Below, one piece after another: positions 1 to 11,940 of a DNA stretch of 64,000 bases. Numbering within the stretch: position 1 is the stretch's first letter; every line of letters begins with the position of its first letter. The notes under the pieces are model-generated. The model saw only the letters and a list, made by a program, of their open reading frames with translations. It made no database searches and was not told where the DNA came from. The stretch comes from Fragilaria crotonensis (lineage: Eukaryota; Bacillariophyta; Fragilariophyceae; Fragilariales; Fragilariaceae), in NCBI GenBank assembly GCA_022925895.1, contig JAKSYS010000012.1, positions 1 to 64,000 on the forward strand, written 5' to 3'. The translations under genes were made by a program, and so were the position numbers.

Positions 1-2753
1 GTTGTTGAACGCATGTTTGCACGAGACGCCAACAGAGCACTAGCTATGATGCTGTCTGCAGGATGGACCAAATTTCTACAGGGAAACTGTGGGCGGAAGC
101 GACGAAGACTGCGGCGGTACTCGGGAATACACTACCCAATACCCGCACAGTACCCCCCGACGAACTGTTCTACGGTACCCCGCACGATATACGGTAGCAC
201 AGTGGAGTATGGCCGAATTGGCTATGTTACAAACAGAGGAACAATGAGAGGGAAGTTCAAGGAGAAAGCCACCAAAATGATCATGGTTGGCTATGCTGAG
301 AACCATGCAAGAGATGTGTACGGATGTACAATCCTTACAGTGGAAAAATTGTTGAAACAAGAGATATTCATGCATGGGCTGACTTGACAAAGGCTGAAAA
401 TGACATCAGATTGACAATGGACGATGCCTTTGACCGTCAGATGGTCCTAGGCGAAGATCTGGAAGAGGTGGAAGCTGAATTGGCGGCAGATGAAGAGGAA
501 TTGACTCCCCAAATTCATCTCATTCCAGAGTATGATGAGGAAATCGCGACCATGACTGCATTGCAACCGGCTGAAACTCCCATGTCTTCAGCAGGGAGGA
601 TAGAGTCGATGATTGAGCGAGAGAGAACGAAAGAAGACGAGGTACACGACGAGAACGAAACGAAAATGGACGTGCCTCCGAATTCAATTCTTTTCGATTC
701 CGACTCCGATGACGACGAAGACGTCATCATATTGCGAAAGGAAGGCGACAGCGATGAAGAGCGAATCGTGGAGTTGCCTATAGAACAAACAATCATCGAG
801 AATGCCGAAGAAATGGTCGAGGAACAGCAAAAACAGAGGACAACACCATTGGAAAGAGAATTGAAAAAACTTGGAATTGAGAGTCCAGTTGTGATCGAAA
901 ACGACGAGCCCGGGACGCGTACAAGAAGCAGAACTCGAATTGCGCATCTGGTATTTAATACCATGCTTACGTCGGACCCAGGCGAACCTAAGACATTTCG
1001 TGCAGCTGTGACCGGATCGAAGAAGCAAGAGTGGATACCGTCCGCTAAGTCCGAAATTAATAATTTCATATCACGCGACGCATGGAAGAAATCCCAAGGG
1101 ACAAGTTGAATGGACGAAAACCTATACCTGTTAAGTGGATTTTCAAGATCAAGGAGGAACAGGACGGCACACTACGGTACAAGAGCAGAATCGTACTGAA
1201 GGGCTACGTGATGGTACCTGGTGTGGACTATACAGAGTCATTTTCACCTGTTGCAACGGATACTACGGTCAGACTCGCAATTACTATCGCGCTGTACAGG
1301 CAAGACGAAGGTTGGACGATTGAGATGATTGACATCGAAGCAGCGTTCTTAAACGCGGAACTTGAAGACGACAAGCCAGTATTTGCAGAGTGGCCGGAAG
1401 GTATTGTTGAATTGGGATATATAACGGAAGACGAATTGAGGCGTTATTGTATTATGTTGACTCGTCCGATGTATGGAGGAGTGGATGTCCCAAGACTTTT
1501 TATGAAGACACTACGTAAGTACCTGACGGCACATGAAAATGATTCAAAGTCTGGTTGATCCGTGCATGTACTACTGGAAAGACACGAAAGGGCGTATGAC
1601 CCTCATGGCAGTTGTACACGTGGATGACGTAATTTTGGTTGGATCGAAGAAGGCGATTGAGGAATTCAAGACGAAGCTTAAGGAACGATTCAATATATCT
1701 GATCTCGGAAAGTTGAAGAAGCACTTAGGAGTATGGTACGATTGGAGCGTGGACGAAAATGGAAATGTCATTATCACTGCGAAGATGAACAAACTTGAAG
1801 ATGAAATCGTGGAAACCTACGAGAAGATTACTGGTAAAGAAGTCAAGACCTACGACACGCCCGGATACCCGAACAAGTACCTAAGTAAAAACGAAGGACC
1901 TACGGTTAATATGACGGATTACAGGTCAATGGTTGGAAAGATCATGTATTTAACGACGAAACTGGCACCGGATTTGGCCAACGCAGCTCGAGAACTGGCA
2001 CAGCACCTATCGAACCCAGGTGAGGATCACTGGAAGGCATTGGACAGAATGGTCGGTCATATCAAGTTACGACCATACGAGGGGCTTACGTACAGGAGAC
2101 CCAAGGAACTACGACCTATTTCTATGGTGGATTCCGACTATGCCAAGAATACGGACAATCGCAGAGTATATCTTCGGGACTGCATACGTTAGGTGGAACG
2201 TTGGTACATTGGGAATCAAAGACCCAACACGTCGTTACACTATCAGTACCGAAGCGGAGTATATCAGTTTGGCGAGAGGTGCATGCGAGAACAAGTTTAT
2301 CATGATGTTACTCGACGAAGGCATACGAAGACCGGATGAGAAACGTCATATGGGAAAAGTGTACGAGGATAATCTTGGAGCGATTTATTTGGTCAAGAAT
2401 CAACATGTCGGAGCCAGAACGAAGCATATCGATGTACGTGCTCATTTTATCCGTGAACTGGAAGATAACGGTTATTTGAACGTGCAGTTTATTCGATCGG
2501 AAGAGAATGCAGCGGACATATTGAACAAGAACTGTCCTGAGAAATTACATACGAAACACGCGAAGAACATACGAGATGGAACCCTGATTGTTGGAGGGAG
2601 GATGTCGAGGATAGTAGGCTACTGGATAAGTCCAGTACCGGTGAGACAGTGAATACTGTCGTTGGCGAAGCTGAGAGATTCGACGTTTGGACGGAATGTC
2701 AGATTCGAGTCAGACGTGAACTCGGAATTGAACGCACGACTGAACTGGGATAA
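1..2753 (+). CDS. Ty1/copia pol polyprotein, partial (integrase C-terminus, RT, RNase H), frame-broken
   Basis: The frames in order are: an integrase C-terminal piece (1-390, 'ERMFARDANRALAMMLSAGW'); an acidic linker (390-1070); reverse transcriptase (1082-2190, with 'PVKWIFKIKEEQDG', 'IEMIDIEAAFLNAEL' and the catalytic box 'VHVDDVILVG', a YVDD variant); and RNase H ('TEAEYISLARGACENKF', 'RTKHIDVRAHFIRE'). The product would copy the element RNA and integrate the cDNA. Breaks near 1090, 1540, 2165, 2250 and 2600 are each explained by one base. For example, one extra A near 1090 gives W-K-E-I-P-R-D-K, and one extra A near 2253 gives L-S-S-T-E-A-E-Y. One extra G near 2600 joins pol to a further coding-like tail ending at TAA 2751-2753. 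The gene may therefore be intact in the organism. Start is outside the window. Confidence 0.85.
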
Positions 2754-2972
2754 AGAATTCGAAATTAATCGAACTACGGATTTCCAAAGAGTCCAACAAA
2801 CCAAGATTCCATCGGAGGACGAAAACTATGGAAAGTTGGAGGAAAACATTAAACATGTAGGAGATTGGACAGAAGTCCACTATAAAAGAACTGGGAAGAA
2901 CAAGAAGGAGACACAAGGAAGGAAGAAGGATGGAGAAGGTTCTGGAGAGACAGAGAAGGGAACCTGGAAGAG

Positions 2973-2995
2973 GAGTTTAGTTAGAACCTAAACTC
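2973..2995. repeat. Short perfect inverted repeat downstream of pol
   Basis: GAGTTTAG and CTAAACTC are perfect complements separated by 7 bases. They lie immediately after the purine-rich tract of the copia element. It could be an LTR-internal or 3' UTR hairpin. No function is demonstrated. Confidence 0.4.
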
Positions 2996-2999
2996 ATAA

Positions 3000-4299
3000 C
3001 TTTTACTTTACAGATTTTGTCAAGGCCTGACAACCGCAGTTATCACCCCATAACCAGAGCAAGTACTGTGGTACCGCGCTCACGATATCTGGGATTCTCA
3101 GGTAGTTGCATACCGTAGCCGTAGATTTTATGTTGATGTTGATGTTCCTCTTGACGCCATCCAAAACCAGAGACTCTCTTCAACTTTCGACGAACTAATT
3201 TTGTCGAACACGTGTTTGATACTCGAGTATAGTATGCACAATGTTCTACACAACGGTACTAGTACCAGGTACATGAATGTAGCGTATTCCAAGTATTGGA
3301 GTAGTGTACGGCGCTCTTCATATGATATATTCTGGGTACACATAGCTCACGCTATGAGTGTGCAGATTGGAGAGCGCCGACTTGTCAAGAATGAGAAACG
3401 CGAGGGGTTGCAAGTTTGATGTCCAATTCTGCTTCCTAAAACAATGCCACTCATAGTAGACATGATGGACAGTGGAGCTGCATGATTGTGAACTATGTCA
3501 AGTTGAGAAACCACAATTATGGATGGGTCGCTCTAGAGACTCATTACTGGACACGGATCCGACCATCCTGCGGGCATTGTTGCCACACATATGCAACCAT
3601 AAAATAGCTTCATCACTCATCATATAAGAACAGAGGTGAAGCTGGACAGCGTCCAGATAGCTGCTAGTTTATATATTCGATCATACTCACTGCCCAAATA
3701 TCAATTTGTATGACTACAGTGGAAGGTGTCTTGAAACAGGGTTCGCCAACCACGAATGTCACGAACGTGTGATTTTGAGACCTGTTCGGTTTCAAAACAT
3801 GTGAGTTTCCACATTGCATTTTATTAACTGACGCATTCATCTGTCACCTCGGTTCTCGATCGTTTGGCTTCTCGTTTCATACCTTCCGAACGTAGACCAC
3901 AACAAACACAAAAGACACGGACTATCAATCTCGACAAGGCACGAGGGTTTCGCAAAGAATGCGATGGACGAGAGTGCCGTCATGGGTTCTTCGCTTTCAA
4001 CTCCTTCAACGATCTAGAACGATTCAGAAAACTGCGGTATCTCCGCTACCGTCTGGGGCTGCCATTTCGTCAAGCCAGATGACTCTACTGGTGAACTTTC
4101 CTCGCGACGTCGTCATACCATCACAGAGCGCAGGAGTGGCAAAACTTGGTGCTTGTGAAAGCATTTGAAATAATTGTGATTGGAGAATTCAGACATTCTA
4201 AGCATGAGCCTCGTGGTTGAGAGTTGGCTAGCTAAAATAGACTTCTGATATTGGATGTACACTACATCACTCAACGATAGAATGCATCGGTTCCAACGA
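3000..4299. other. Intergenic region, no gene recognised
   Basis: No ORF with coding character or recognisable motif is seen. The region probably includes the unrecognised 3' LTR of the copia element at its left end. The short open frames here lack ATG starts or family motifs. The right end would contain the 3' UTR of the minus-strand PPR gene. Confidence 0.5.
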
Positions 4300-7200
4300 T
4301 CAATATCCTCGCGAACCCCGGACAAAGGACGAGGATGGATTAATGTCATAGCCTCGCCTCTTTGCAGCAGGGCGTTCGCCACCATCAAACGGACGCTTGC
4401 CAGCAACTGACGAATCACGTTGCTCATTTTGGAAGTTTGGCATGCTTCGTTCGTCCTGACTTGGATATTCGCCTATCTCCCGTTGAGCAACGTTTGCGTT
4501 GTTGGTGGCGTAGTTCCTATGTCCTCCATTACGGTTGGCATCCCAACCACTTCCGTTCGAGGGCGCTTGACTGCGTCGCCGTTCCGAGTAAAAATCATTC
4601 GGCTGGCCGTCCCATCGCTCCACGTCGTTTCTCGGATTCGTTTCGTTTCCTCGTCCTCCATAGCCGTCAACACCATGACTTTGATGTCGCCAATCATTTC
4701 CATCCTCATGTTTTGTATGCTGCATGTTTTGCATACCGCCTTCGCGGTGACCAGAGTTACGCGGCTCTTCTTGTCTTCGGTACACGCCTCTGTGTTGGCT
4801 TCCGCTTCTCCTTTCAGCCTTAAAGCCGAGATTTGTTTCGTTTAGTGCTTGTGAAACGTGAGAACGGTCCATCGCTGGCTGTTCGGGGTGCTCGTGAGAA
4901 CGAATGCGCCGCTCGTATTGATTCTGATACGCATTTTGTTCGCTTTTTGTGTCGCTGTGGAAATTTGCGTTTTCTTCATATTGAGCAGCGCCATTTGCTC
5001 GTTCCCAGCGTCGAGAAGGAAAAATTTCGGAACGATTGTCGGGGTAAGCATCATGAGAGTAACAGATTTCCTGATCTTCTTGAATAACTTGGCGTTCCCC
5101 GATGTTAAACGTATTGCCGGATCTACGGTCTTTACCTGGATAATGATTTGAGTTGCGAGCCTGGGTTTGATCTTGTTGTTGCCACTCACGATGAGCGCCT
5201 ACATTGTGATCGTATGAGTCTTCGTGGTTGTGGCGATGACTCAACCCGTGGTGCCAATCCTTAGCGCTTTGACCATCGTACTCGGCGCCTTGCGAGTTGC
5301 CATGGCTTCCACGATTGAGACTGTGATTACTTGACTGACGCTCGTTCTCTCCATGATTCGACTGCCCCTTCTGTGCGGTGTTTCGATCGCTGCCGTGGCT
5401 GCCATAACCGTCGAACTTGCCACGATGCTGGTTACTGCCATTGTTGACACCACGTCGACCATGTCTGTCACCGTAGCTGTTCGCCGCTGGCACACTGTGA
5501 AATCTATTGTGCGAAGTCGAGTCATGATTTGGCGTGACTGGCCCTCGGTGGGCGTGGCTGCTTTCCCGACGAGGGTTGTCGAAGCTTCGTCGACGATCGT
5601 GGCCGTCAAGTTGATTAACTGGCGTGCGTCGATCCACCTGAATGGGGAGGGGGCCTGAATAACGAGGACGAACGTGCTGGATCACGTCCGGCGTATGATT
5701 TGCAGTTGTATTCTGCTCCTTGAACTTATTGTACCCTTCATGGTCGAACAAAATTTTCCCACCGTTCTTCTGAACCTCTCGAATGAGGGCCTCCTTGTCG
5801 ATATGAATCCTGCCTTTGTTCGGCTGGTCGATTTCCACGATTCCCATGAACTCCAGCATGGCGCGAACTCGTTTTCTCATTCCATCATCCCCATGTCGGA
5901 CGCCGCGCATTCTCGTTTTGCCATAACCTGTGACAATATCAATCGACGTGACTGCGGCAAGCTTCGACGTATTAACTAAATATGGCACCAGACATTCTTC
6001 AAACCACCATCCTAGAGCTATTTCGCCTCCACCAAGCGAGAGGAAATGCAAGTCAAGCTCTAGCCACTGTGTGCCCAATCTCGAAACTCGCGCATAGAAA
6101 CCTTTCTCAATTCCCAGCTCAAATAAACGACGACCAAGTTGTACCTGTGAGCTGACTGCATCGAGCACTGCGTTAAAGGAGACAACGTCGTGAATCACAC
6201 CAACCGTCTCCATTTCTTCAAAGAGCTCCAGCCCCTTGTTCCAGAGATTGCATCGCGCGCAGGCAGATATGGCAGAGTTGAAGATGTGAACATTCGGTGC
6301 AACGCCCTCCATTTTCATACGATCCATAAGCTGAAAGGCAATATCGGCTCGACAACACTTTTCCATACACGACATCGCAGCGCCAAAGATGATGACATTT
6401 TTCTTGATCCTAAAATGGGCGAACGGTGAGCACCAACTAGTGTGCAATGCGTTCAGCACATGCAAGTACCTACCCCAATTCAGTCATCTCGTCAAGGTAC
6501 TCCAGGCATTGGCGGTACTGGAGCCCCTTTTAAGCCGAAATTGCCGAGCCGTAGCTGACTACAGTGATCGGCAGTCGTTTTGCTTTCATCTCGTCAAATA
6601 GATCCAAAGCCCTCTCCCATTGAAGGCCTTTTCTAGAGCTGTCATCGTTGCGTTGTAGGTAACAATGCTTGGCGTGTTTCCGGATCTTTCAATTTCACGG
6701 AAAAGTTCTAAAGCCTTCTCCCACATTTGTCCTTTCGACAAGGCAGAAATTGCAGCAGAGTAAGCAATAACATTGGCCCCATGTCCTGAAGCTTTCATTT
6801 CATCCAGCACTTCCAGAGCAAGCTTCCACTGCTGGCCTTTTTCCGCTGCACTAATCAATGCGGAGTAGGTAACAACTGTTGGAACCACCCCTTCGCTCTT
6901 CATCTGTTCAAACAGTTCAAGTGCCTTGTGAGGCACGAGACCCTTTTCACAGGCGCTAATTGCAGCGTTGTACGCAATTGCAGTTCGGCCTATTCCTTCA
7001 CGCTTCATGCGATCCAGTAAATCAAGTGCGACCCGCCACTGACCTGCCTTTTCACACGCCGAGATGGCCGAGGAAAATCTGAAGGTAAAGGTTAGTCCGT
7101 CGTCTAATGGAGACGAGCTGAAAATTTCCAGCACTTACGTGACTTCATTCTTCTGGATACCTCTGCGATCCATTTCTTCCAGTAGGCGCAGCGCTCGGTG

Positions 7201-7875
7201 GTTGTCTTTCATCTTTTCACATACTGAAATGAGCGAATTGAAATGGTATACATTCTTTTCGATGCTACGCTCCTCCATCCATTGCCACACAGAGAGAGCA
7301 ATACCCATCTTCCGACGGCGAGCAAGGTTTGAGAGAATGGCCGTTAGTGCTTTTCCAGACTGAAAGCTGGCAGCAAAGTCATCCTTGGCGTGATCTAGTG
7401 TTCCCACCAGGTCGCAGCCTGGACGACAGAGCGCTTCGACGAGCCGGACAGCATCGAACCCAACCGAACTGCGAAAGCTGCCCCTAGAGTCCGAATAGTT
7501 TTGAGTTGGTCTGTGTTGTCGTGTTTCTATTGGAGGAGGCGGGGTTGGGGCTGGAGTGGTTGATGGTACGCCTGGATGGGTCATGGGGGCGGTCCCATTA
7601 TTCCTAGTTACTTCAGGACAAGGAGGCTCCACCTTGGGGGACGCTTGTGACGAATCCGAGTTTGCCTGTAAATCGGTTTCACGGGCCCGCAAATCGGCTC
7701 GTTCTTTATAGCCTCGTTTGAAGTGATCTAAAGGCTGCGGTGCCATATGACCTGGAGCCGTCTCAGATCCAGGGACAAAATTTTCCCCGTGATCAGGTTT
7801 AAGCGGCTCCTGTTTGATAGCAACTTGACTGATTGTCGTGAAGAAGAATGAATTAAAAGGAAATGAGAATTGCAT
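4300..7875 (-). CDS. PPR-SMR protein with long disordered tail, two frame lesions
   Basis: Three exons: 7875-7139, 7078-6474 and 6409-4300. Introns of 60 and 64 nt (GTAAGT...CAG and GTAGGT...TAG) both keep the PPR frame. The first ~250 residues have a Pro-rich N-terminus and the first PPRs. About ten 35-residue pentatricopeptide repeats follow ('YNAAISACEKG' and 'ALELFEQMKSEGVVP' type), then an SMR domain ('LELDLHFLSLGGGEIALGWW', 'TGYGKTRMRG'), then ~465 residues rich in H, G, N, R, S, D and Q. PPR-SMR proteins act on organellar RNA in plants, and SMR domains can have nuclease activity; the compartment here is not clear. The start at 7875 is the first ATG of the frame. Two lesions lie in one repeat: a one-A contraction at 6629-6632 and an in-frame TAA at 6530-6532, where two residues are expected. 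The conceptual product is ~1150 aa. It may be a young pseudogene. Confidence 0.85.
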
Positions 7876-9379
7876 ATAGATGAACGCTCGAGTTCGAGAT
7901 CAGCGTAAGGCACATTGAACTGAACGACAAGGCAGTTGTCGTGTCACCTTAGTTTTTATTGCAAAGCCATTGCAGGTCGATACTTGTCGTGTGCCGAAGG
8001 AGCGGTAACGAAACGTACAATGTGAAATTTACAGCTACATCATGGAAATGTTGTCGTATATGCAAAATCAAGCTACCAAATTCGGTCCGGTATCCTTTCA
8101 TATGACAGACGAGCGTCGACACGTGCCTACTCATAGGCATAGGCTATCCAGACTTTGTTGCGTTTGTACATCCTCCCTTCAATCACTCAAGCTTACCTCA
8201 TGATTGTTGTTGTGTATGGAAAGGTGGAATGATATCTATGTTGTGAGTTTGAAGATTGATGTGTTCGAGCATTGGGATTGAAGGGATGTATATGCAATGC
8301 TGATAACTACTATTACAAGGATGTGCGTGCAACACTGCAATGCAAATGAAGATTACGAAGGATCAACTGACACATGGCTACATGTACCTGGTACCTGGTA
8401 CAAGTATTGTACTACTTTGGGCTCCGCACTTTCTGGCTAACGATACTATATTTGTTGTCTATTGCAGTACTCAGTACTATTATTTTGAGTTTTCAGTAGG
8501 TATGTCATACATGCATTCATGTGCATATGCATACGACATACGAGAACGTCAAGTGCATGCTCCGTCCGTTGATGTCTTGACAGGGTTCTCATTTTTCGTT
8601 GAGTGTCTTGCTTTTGCCATGCATGAATTCGCATCTTGTACATGTACAGTACAGTACATAGAGGCAAATTCGAGACTACGTTTTCGTGCCTTCGCACACC
8701 TGCCATCTGCCACTGGGTTTCCAAAATGCTACTCCGAGTACTACGGTAGTACCGTAGGACTAGAGTACTGCTCCAAATACTGAATCCAGAGTATTCGATC
8801 GGACTGCTCGCCTCTCGCCTCTAATCGTATATACTATATACTATATACTATATACTATATACTATATACTATATACTATATACTATATACTATATACTAT
8901 ATACTATATACTATATACTGTATACTGTATACTGTATACTGTATACTGTACCAGGTACTTGTGTACCTTGTACTACTAGAGTTCCAGGTACTGCAGAATG
9001 TTTACAGTATAATAGAATACAGTCTACTACTGCGTTTACTCGGCCTACATTGGGATTCCACCTTACTCCGAGTATGAGCACTATTGATATGACACAACTA
9101 TGACACGAACGGTTTGCAAATGAAGTTTGCGCCGAAACTTTTCTTTGCTGCCGTCATTCCAATAAATCAGTCGAAGAAAATCGTTGGTAGCGGTGGTTGT
9201 GCTTGTTCTTGTGAGTACGCATTGTGGGCCCTTAGGTCGTATTCAGAGTACTAAACTGGAATGCTACCACTATTGAATCGAAACAGCAGAAACTACCATA
9301 AACAGATCAAGTCTGCTCATGAGTTGTAGCAAATCCAAAAAGTCTCTAGGCTTAACGAGCGGGTGTAAAAATTCACGGT
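7876..9379. other. Intergenic region with GTAC-rich DNA and a 7-bp satellite
   Basis: This region lies upstream of the minus-strand PPR gene and downstream of the minus-strand VPS9 gene. It contains GTAC-palindrome-rich stretches (8380-8410, 8730-8770) and the TATACTA array. A 147-codon open frame at 8340-8783 has no motif and coincides with simple sequence, so I do not call it a gene. Confidence 0.6.
8829..8948. repeat. Heptanucleotide tandem array (ACTATAT)n passing into (ACTGTAT)n
   Basis: About twelve to thirteen uninterrupted 7-bp units of ACTATAT are followed by five units of ACTGTAT. The second block differs by one base per unit, so the variant spread as a homogenised sub-array. It is a simple satellite in the spacer between two minus-strand genes. 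It is not a CRISPR array because there are no spacers. Confidence 0.95.
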
Positions 9380-11785
9380 CTAATCTTCGTCGGCGAAGAA
9401 AATATCATTCTCAAAGTCGATGCTAGCATTCAGAAAGTGCAACGATGCTTGAAGGGTTACAAGGGCGTAGCCCTCTTTCCCTTGCAAGAGCCGTTCATCT
9501 CTGGCAAACTCTTCCAGAAATACCACTTCGGCGTTCATGAAAGGGACATTCGCAATAACAAGGTGTAAGCACACCATCTTGAGGAGGGAATCAGCCCCTA
9601 ACGCCTTATGGTTTGGAGCAGCAAAATGATCGGATATTTGCTCAAGGAACTTCACGCATTCCCGAAGCTTATCAACTGGCGAATGTGCTTGTGGGATTTG
9701 TGCTAAGGTGTGAAGTGCCTTCTTTGAAACATCGTCCATTTCCATCAGGTCTTCAGTTTTGCCTTGCGCAAATTTTGCAACCTTAGCCATCAAATCCTCA
9801 TCAACGCACCGAGTCTCCTCCAGGATTTCTTCCAGCACTGAGTCGTACAGCTGTCCGAACACCAATCCCTCGACAGCCGTGGCAGTCATCTCAGTTATCG
9901 TTGGAGATGAGGCGAAGCCTGGCCGTACTTCTAGCAGCGTCGCTGTGACATGTTTAATAACTGCATGTGCATTAAGACGCCGGAATCGAACAAGTTTCGA
10001 GGCAGCTTCGTTGAAATCGCCACTGCCGTCGTCTCTATTTCCGTCCTGTGCCTTTCGTTCCAAATCGTTGATAAGTTTAGCGATGTCGTCAAGCTTTCGT
10101 TCGTTGGCCCTTTTTCGGTGTTCTTGAATCAGCACTCGGTAGACGTGTCCTGGAAGACTTAATCTATCATTGAGAATTCTGCTGACAAGAAGAAGTACCT
10201 TGTCGTCAGTTGGAATCTCGAATTCTGCCGCTTGAACTATATCAACATCTGCCTGGAAACGCTTGTTCTTGGCCCTCTGCTTGCTTAGATTGCGATCCAG
10301 TTATGATACCGAAAATCCCTGGCGCTCGCACAGCAGGAGCTTCTCGCTTGGCCTTCTCGCAGATTTGATCCCACGCTGGATCGATCAAACGTGGGGCCGG
10401 ACCAACAAGACTTTGCGTGTGGAACCTTCTTCGCCCATGGAGATGATTCTTTGTTCAGCGTGATGCTGAATCTGCTTCGCCGTATAGCTACCAGCAGCAG
10501 CCCCGGCGACTAGCACAACAGCGGTCACCGAGCCTTCAATCACAACGCTCATCATGCCACATGCTTGTCCCCATTTAACACCAAAGCAGCCCCGGCGGGT
10601 CCCGCCATGACTAAACCGGCGACTCCACCTGCAATGCCTCCGACAACTGATACCACTCCCATCTTAGTTTGGAGATTAGTCGAGAGTTTTGCTACTTCGT
10701 ATGTTCCGTTGCTAACCTCATCAGCGACGCCAGTTTCGGAGGAGGCTCTGGTGTGACTTCCTTCAAAGCGCGTCCCTCGTTTCCTTCGGCAGTTGAGTGG
10801 ATTCTTTCGTCTGCCGTAATGAAAGTCGGTCCTTCGTCTCGGCAAGAGTCTCCTCTTGAATTGACTCCGTGCATAGGAGCATTTTTGTCATTTGAAGCAA
10901 CATCACAGTTTCTGTAGAATTATCATCGCCAGATTCCGGTTTCGGTTCGGCATCAGCATCCTGAATCGTTGGTCGCGCTCGAAAGTGGACAAGAACATTC
11001 TCTTGTATAGCCCTCGCCACACTGGAAAAACTGCTGTCGGACTCCTCCACCTGTTCGTCGGCTTTGTAGGACTCTTCCTCGTTTGCGACATTTGGTGGAG
11101 GTGATGGCGAACGAGGAGGTGACGGTGAAAGAGGAGGTGATGGTGAACGCCGGGGCAATGGAAGCGTCTCGTCACTCCCCTCACCGAGGCCAATAAATTC
11201 TACTTTGTGTGCCCAATGACTTGGTGGACCATCAGTGGTCCAAACCATCGATGTATCTTCGTTCAACTCGTTTTGAGTTGCTGGTTTGCTTGGTGGGAAT
11301 GGCGGTTGCGATTCGATGACTACGTCGTCGACAGATTCTCTTATAACGTCAGGCGTGGACGATTTCCGGCGTAAATAACGCAAGAGTTTCATCGGCCTTG
11401 CTCCTCCCGCGTTCGTGGACTCACTACTATCGTGCTCCCTTTCTGGTTGGTCTTGTATTCGTTTGGAATTGACCGTGCACTTTTCCTTCCACATGTGCCC
11501 TTCGTTGTCGTGTGTCGCCAGGGCACACGTTCGGTGAGCGTAGACTCCGCAAGCTAAACACCGAACCAGTTGTGAGCTGGAATCGGATTCATAACCCAAG
11601 ATGCTGTGGAGTCTCTTGTCGCATCCACCGCATAGTCGCACGGATCCTGAAATCAGAAAGGAAACTCGTGCGAACGAGTGATGGTGGACGGGGTGGAAAC
11701 ACAGTTGTGTTTCCTCCATCGTGTCTATCGTATATTCTAAGGAGCAAATCTTATCGGCGTCATCTGCGGGGTCTTGTTCTACCAT
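9380..11785 (-). CDS. C1-like zinc finger / VPS9-domain protein (putative Rab5-family GEF), frame-broken
   Basis: From the N-terminus: a His/Cys-rich C1-like zinc finger (~residues 25-105, 'RLCGGCDKRL', 'VRCLACGVYAHRTC'); an acidic Ser/Pro linker; a glycine/alanine hydrophobic stretch ('MGVVSVVGGIAGGVAGLVMA', later 'VVLVAGAAAGSY'); and a C-terminal VPS9 domain ('ADSLLKMVCLHLVIANVP', 'EGYALVTLQASLHFLNAS'). VPS9 domains exchange GDP for GTP on Rab5-type GTPases in endocytic traffic, and C1 fingers bind lipid, so a membrane-attached GEF is inferred. The start is ATG 11785. The frame breaks at 10765-10767, 10695, 10574-10576 and 10387-10389. One added base in each short run restores continuous protein (e.g. 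A-L-V-L-K-W-G-Q, R-P-H-V-L-I-D-P). A fifth break near 10271-10285 needs one base removed. The conceptual product is ~800 aa. I favour sequence error over a pseudogene. Confidence 0.8.
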
Positions 11786-11885
11786 GGTGCGTTTCTGTTT
11801 CCACTTTCTTGGTGGCTTTGATCAGTAGACAAGTAACGGAGTCTTATCCTTGCATTGGGATGAATCGTTATTCTTGAACTGTGAG

Positions 11886-11940
11886 GATAAAGCTTAACGT
11901 CTAGATATTTCGATCTATTTAGAATCTACATCGAAGATAA
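11886..11940 (+). repeat. Left terminal inverted repeat of the Mutator-like MITE
   Basis: It pairs with 13021-13076. The shared core begins AAAGCTTAACGTCTAGAT. One C/T mismatch lies near its inner end and one T/G mismatch at the third base. Confidence 0.9.

Larger units (their letters stand above)
1..3000 (+). mobile_element. Ty1/copia-type LTR retrotransposon, 5' part beyond the window
   Basis: The window opens inside the integrase region of a copia-order pol gene (integrase, then reverse transcriptase, then RNase H, the Ty1/copia order). No 5' LTR can be seen because it lies outside. Downstream of pol, 2905-2975 is an almost pure purine run that could serve as the polypurine tract. It is followed by an 8-bp-arm hairpin at 2973-2995. 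I could not define a 3' LTR because there is no second copy to compare. The 3' limit is therefore arbitrary. Confidence 0.8.

Noticed and set aside
3000-3700. 3' LTR of the first copia element
   Set aside because: A plausible place for it, but with the 5' copy outside the window no boundary or duplication can be shown.
8340-8783. 147-codon plus-strand ORF
   Set aside because: It runs through GTAC-rich simple sequence, shows no motif, and has an equally long antisense frame. It reads as chance.
8829-8948. Possible CRISPR array
   Set aside because: Units are contiguous 7-mers with no spacers, in a eukaryotic spacer.
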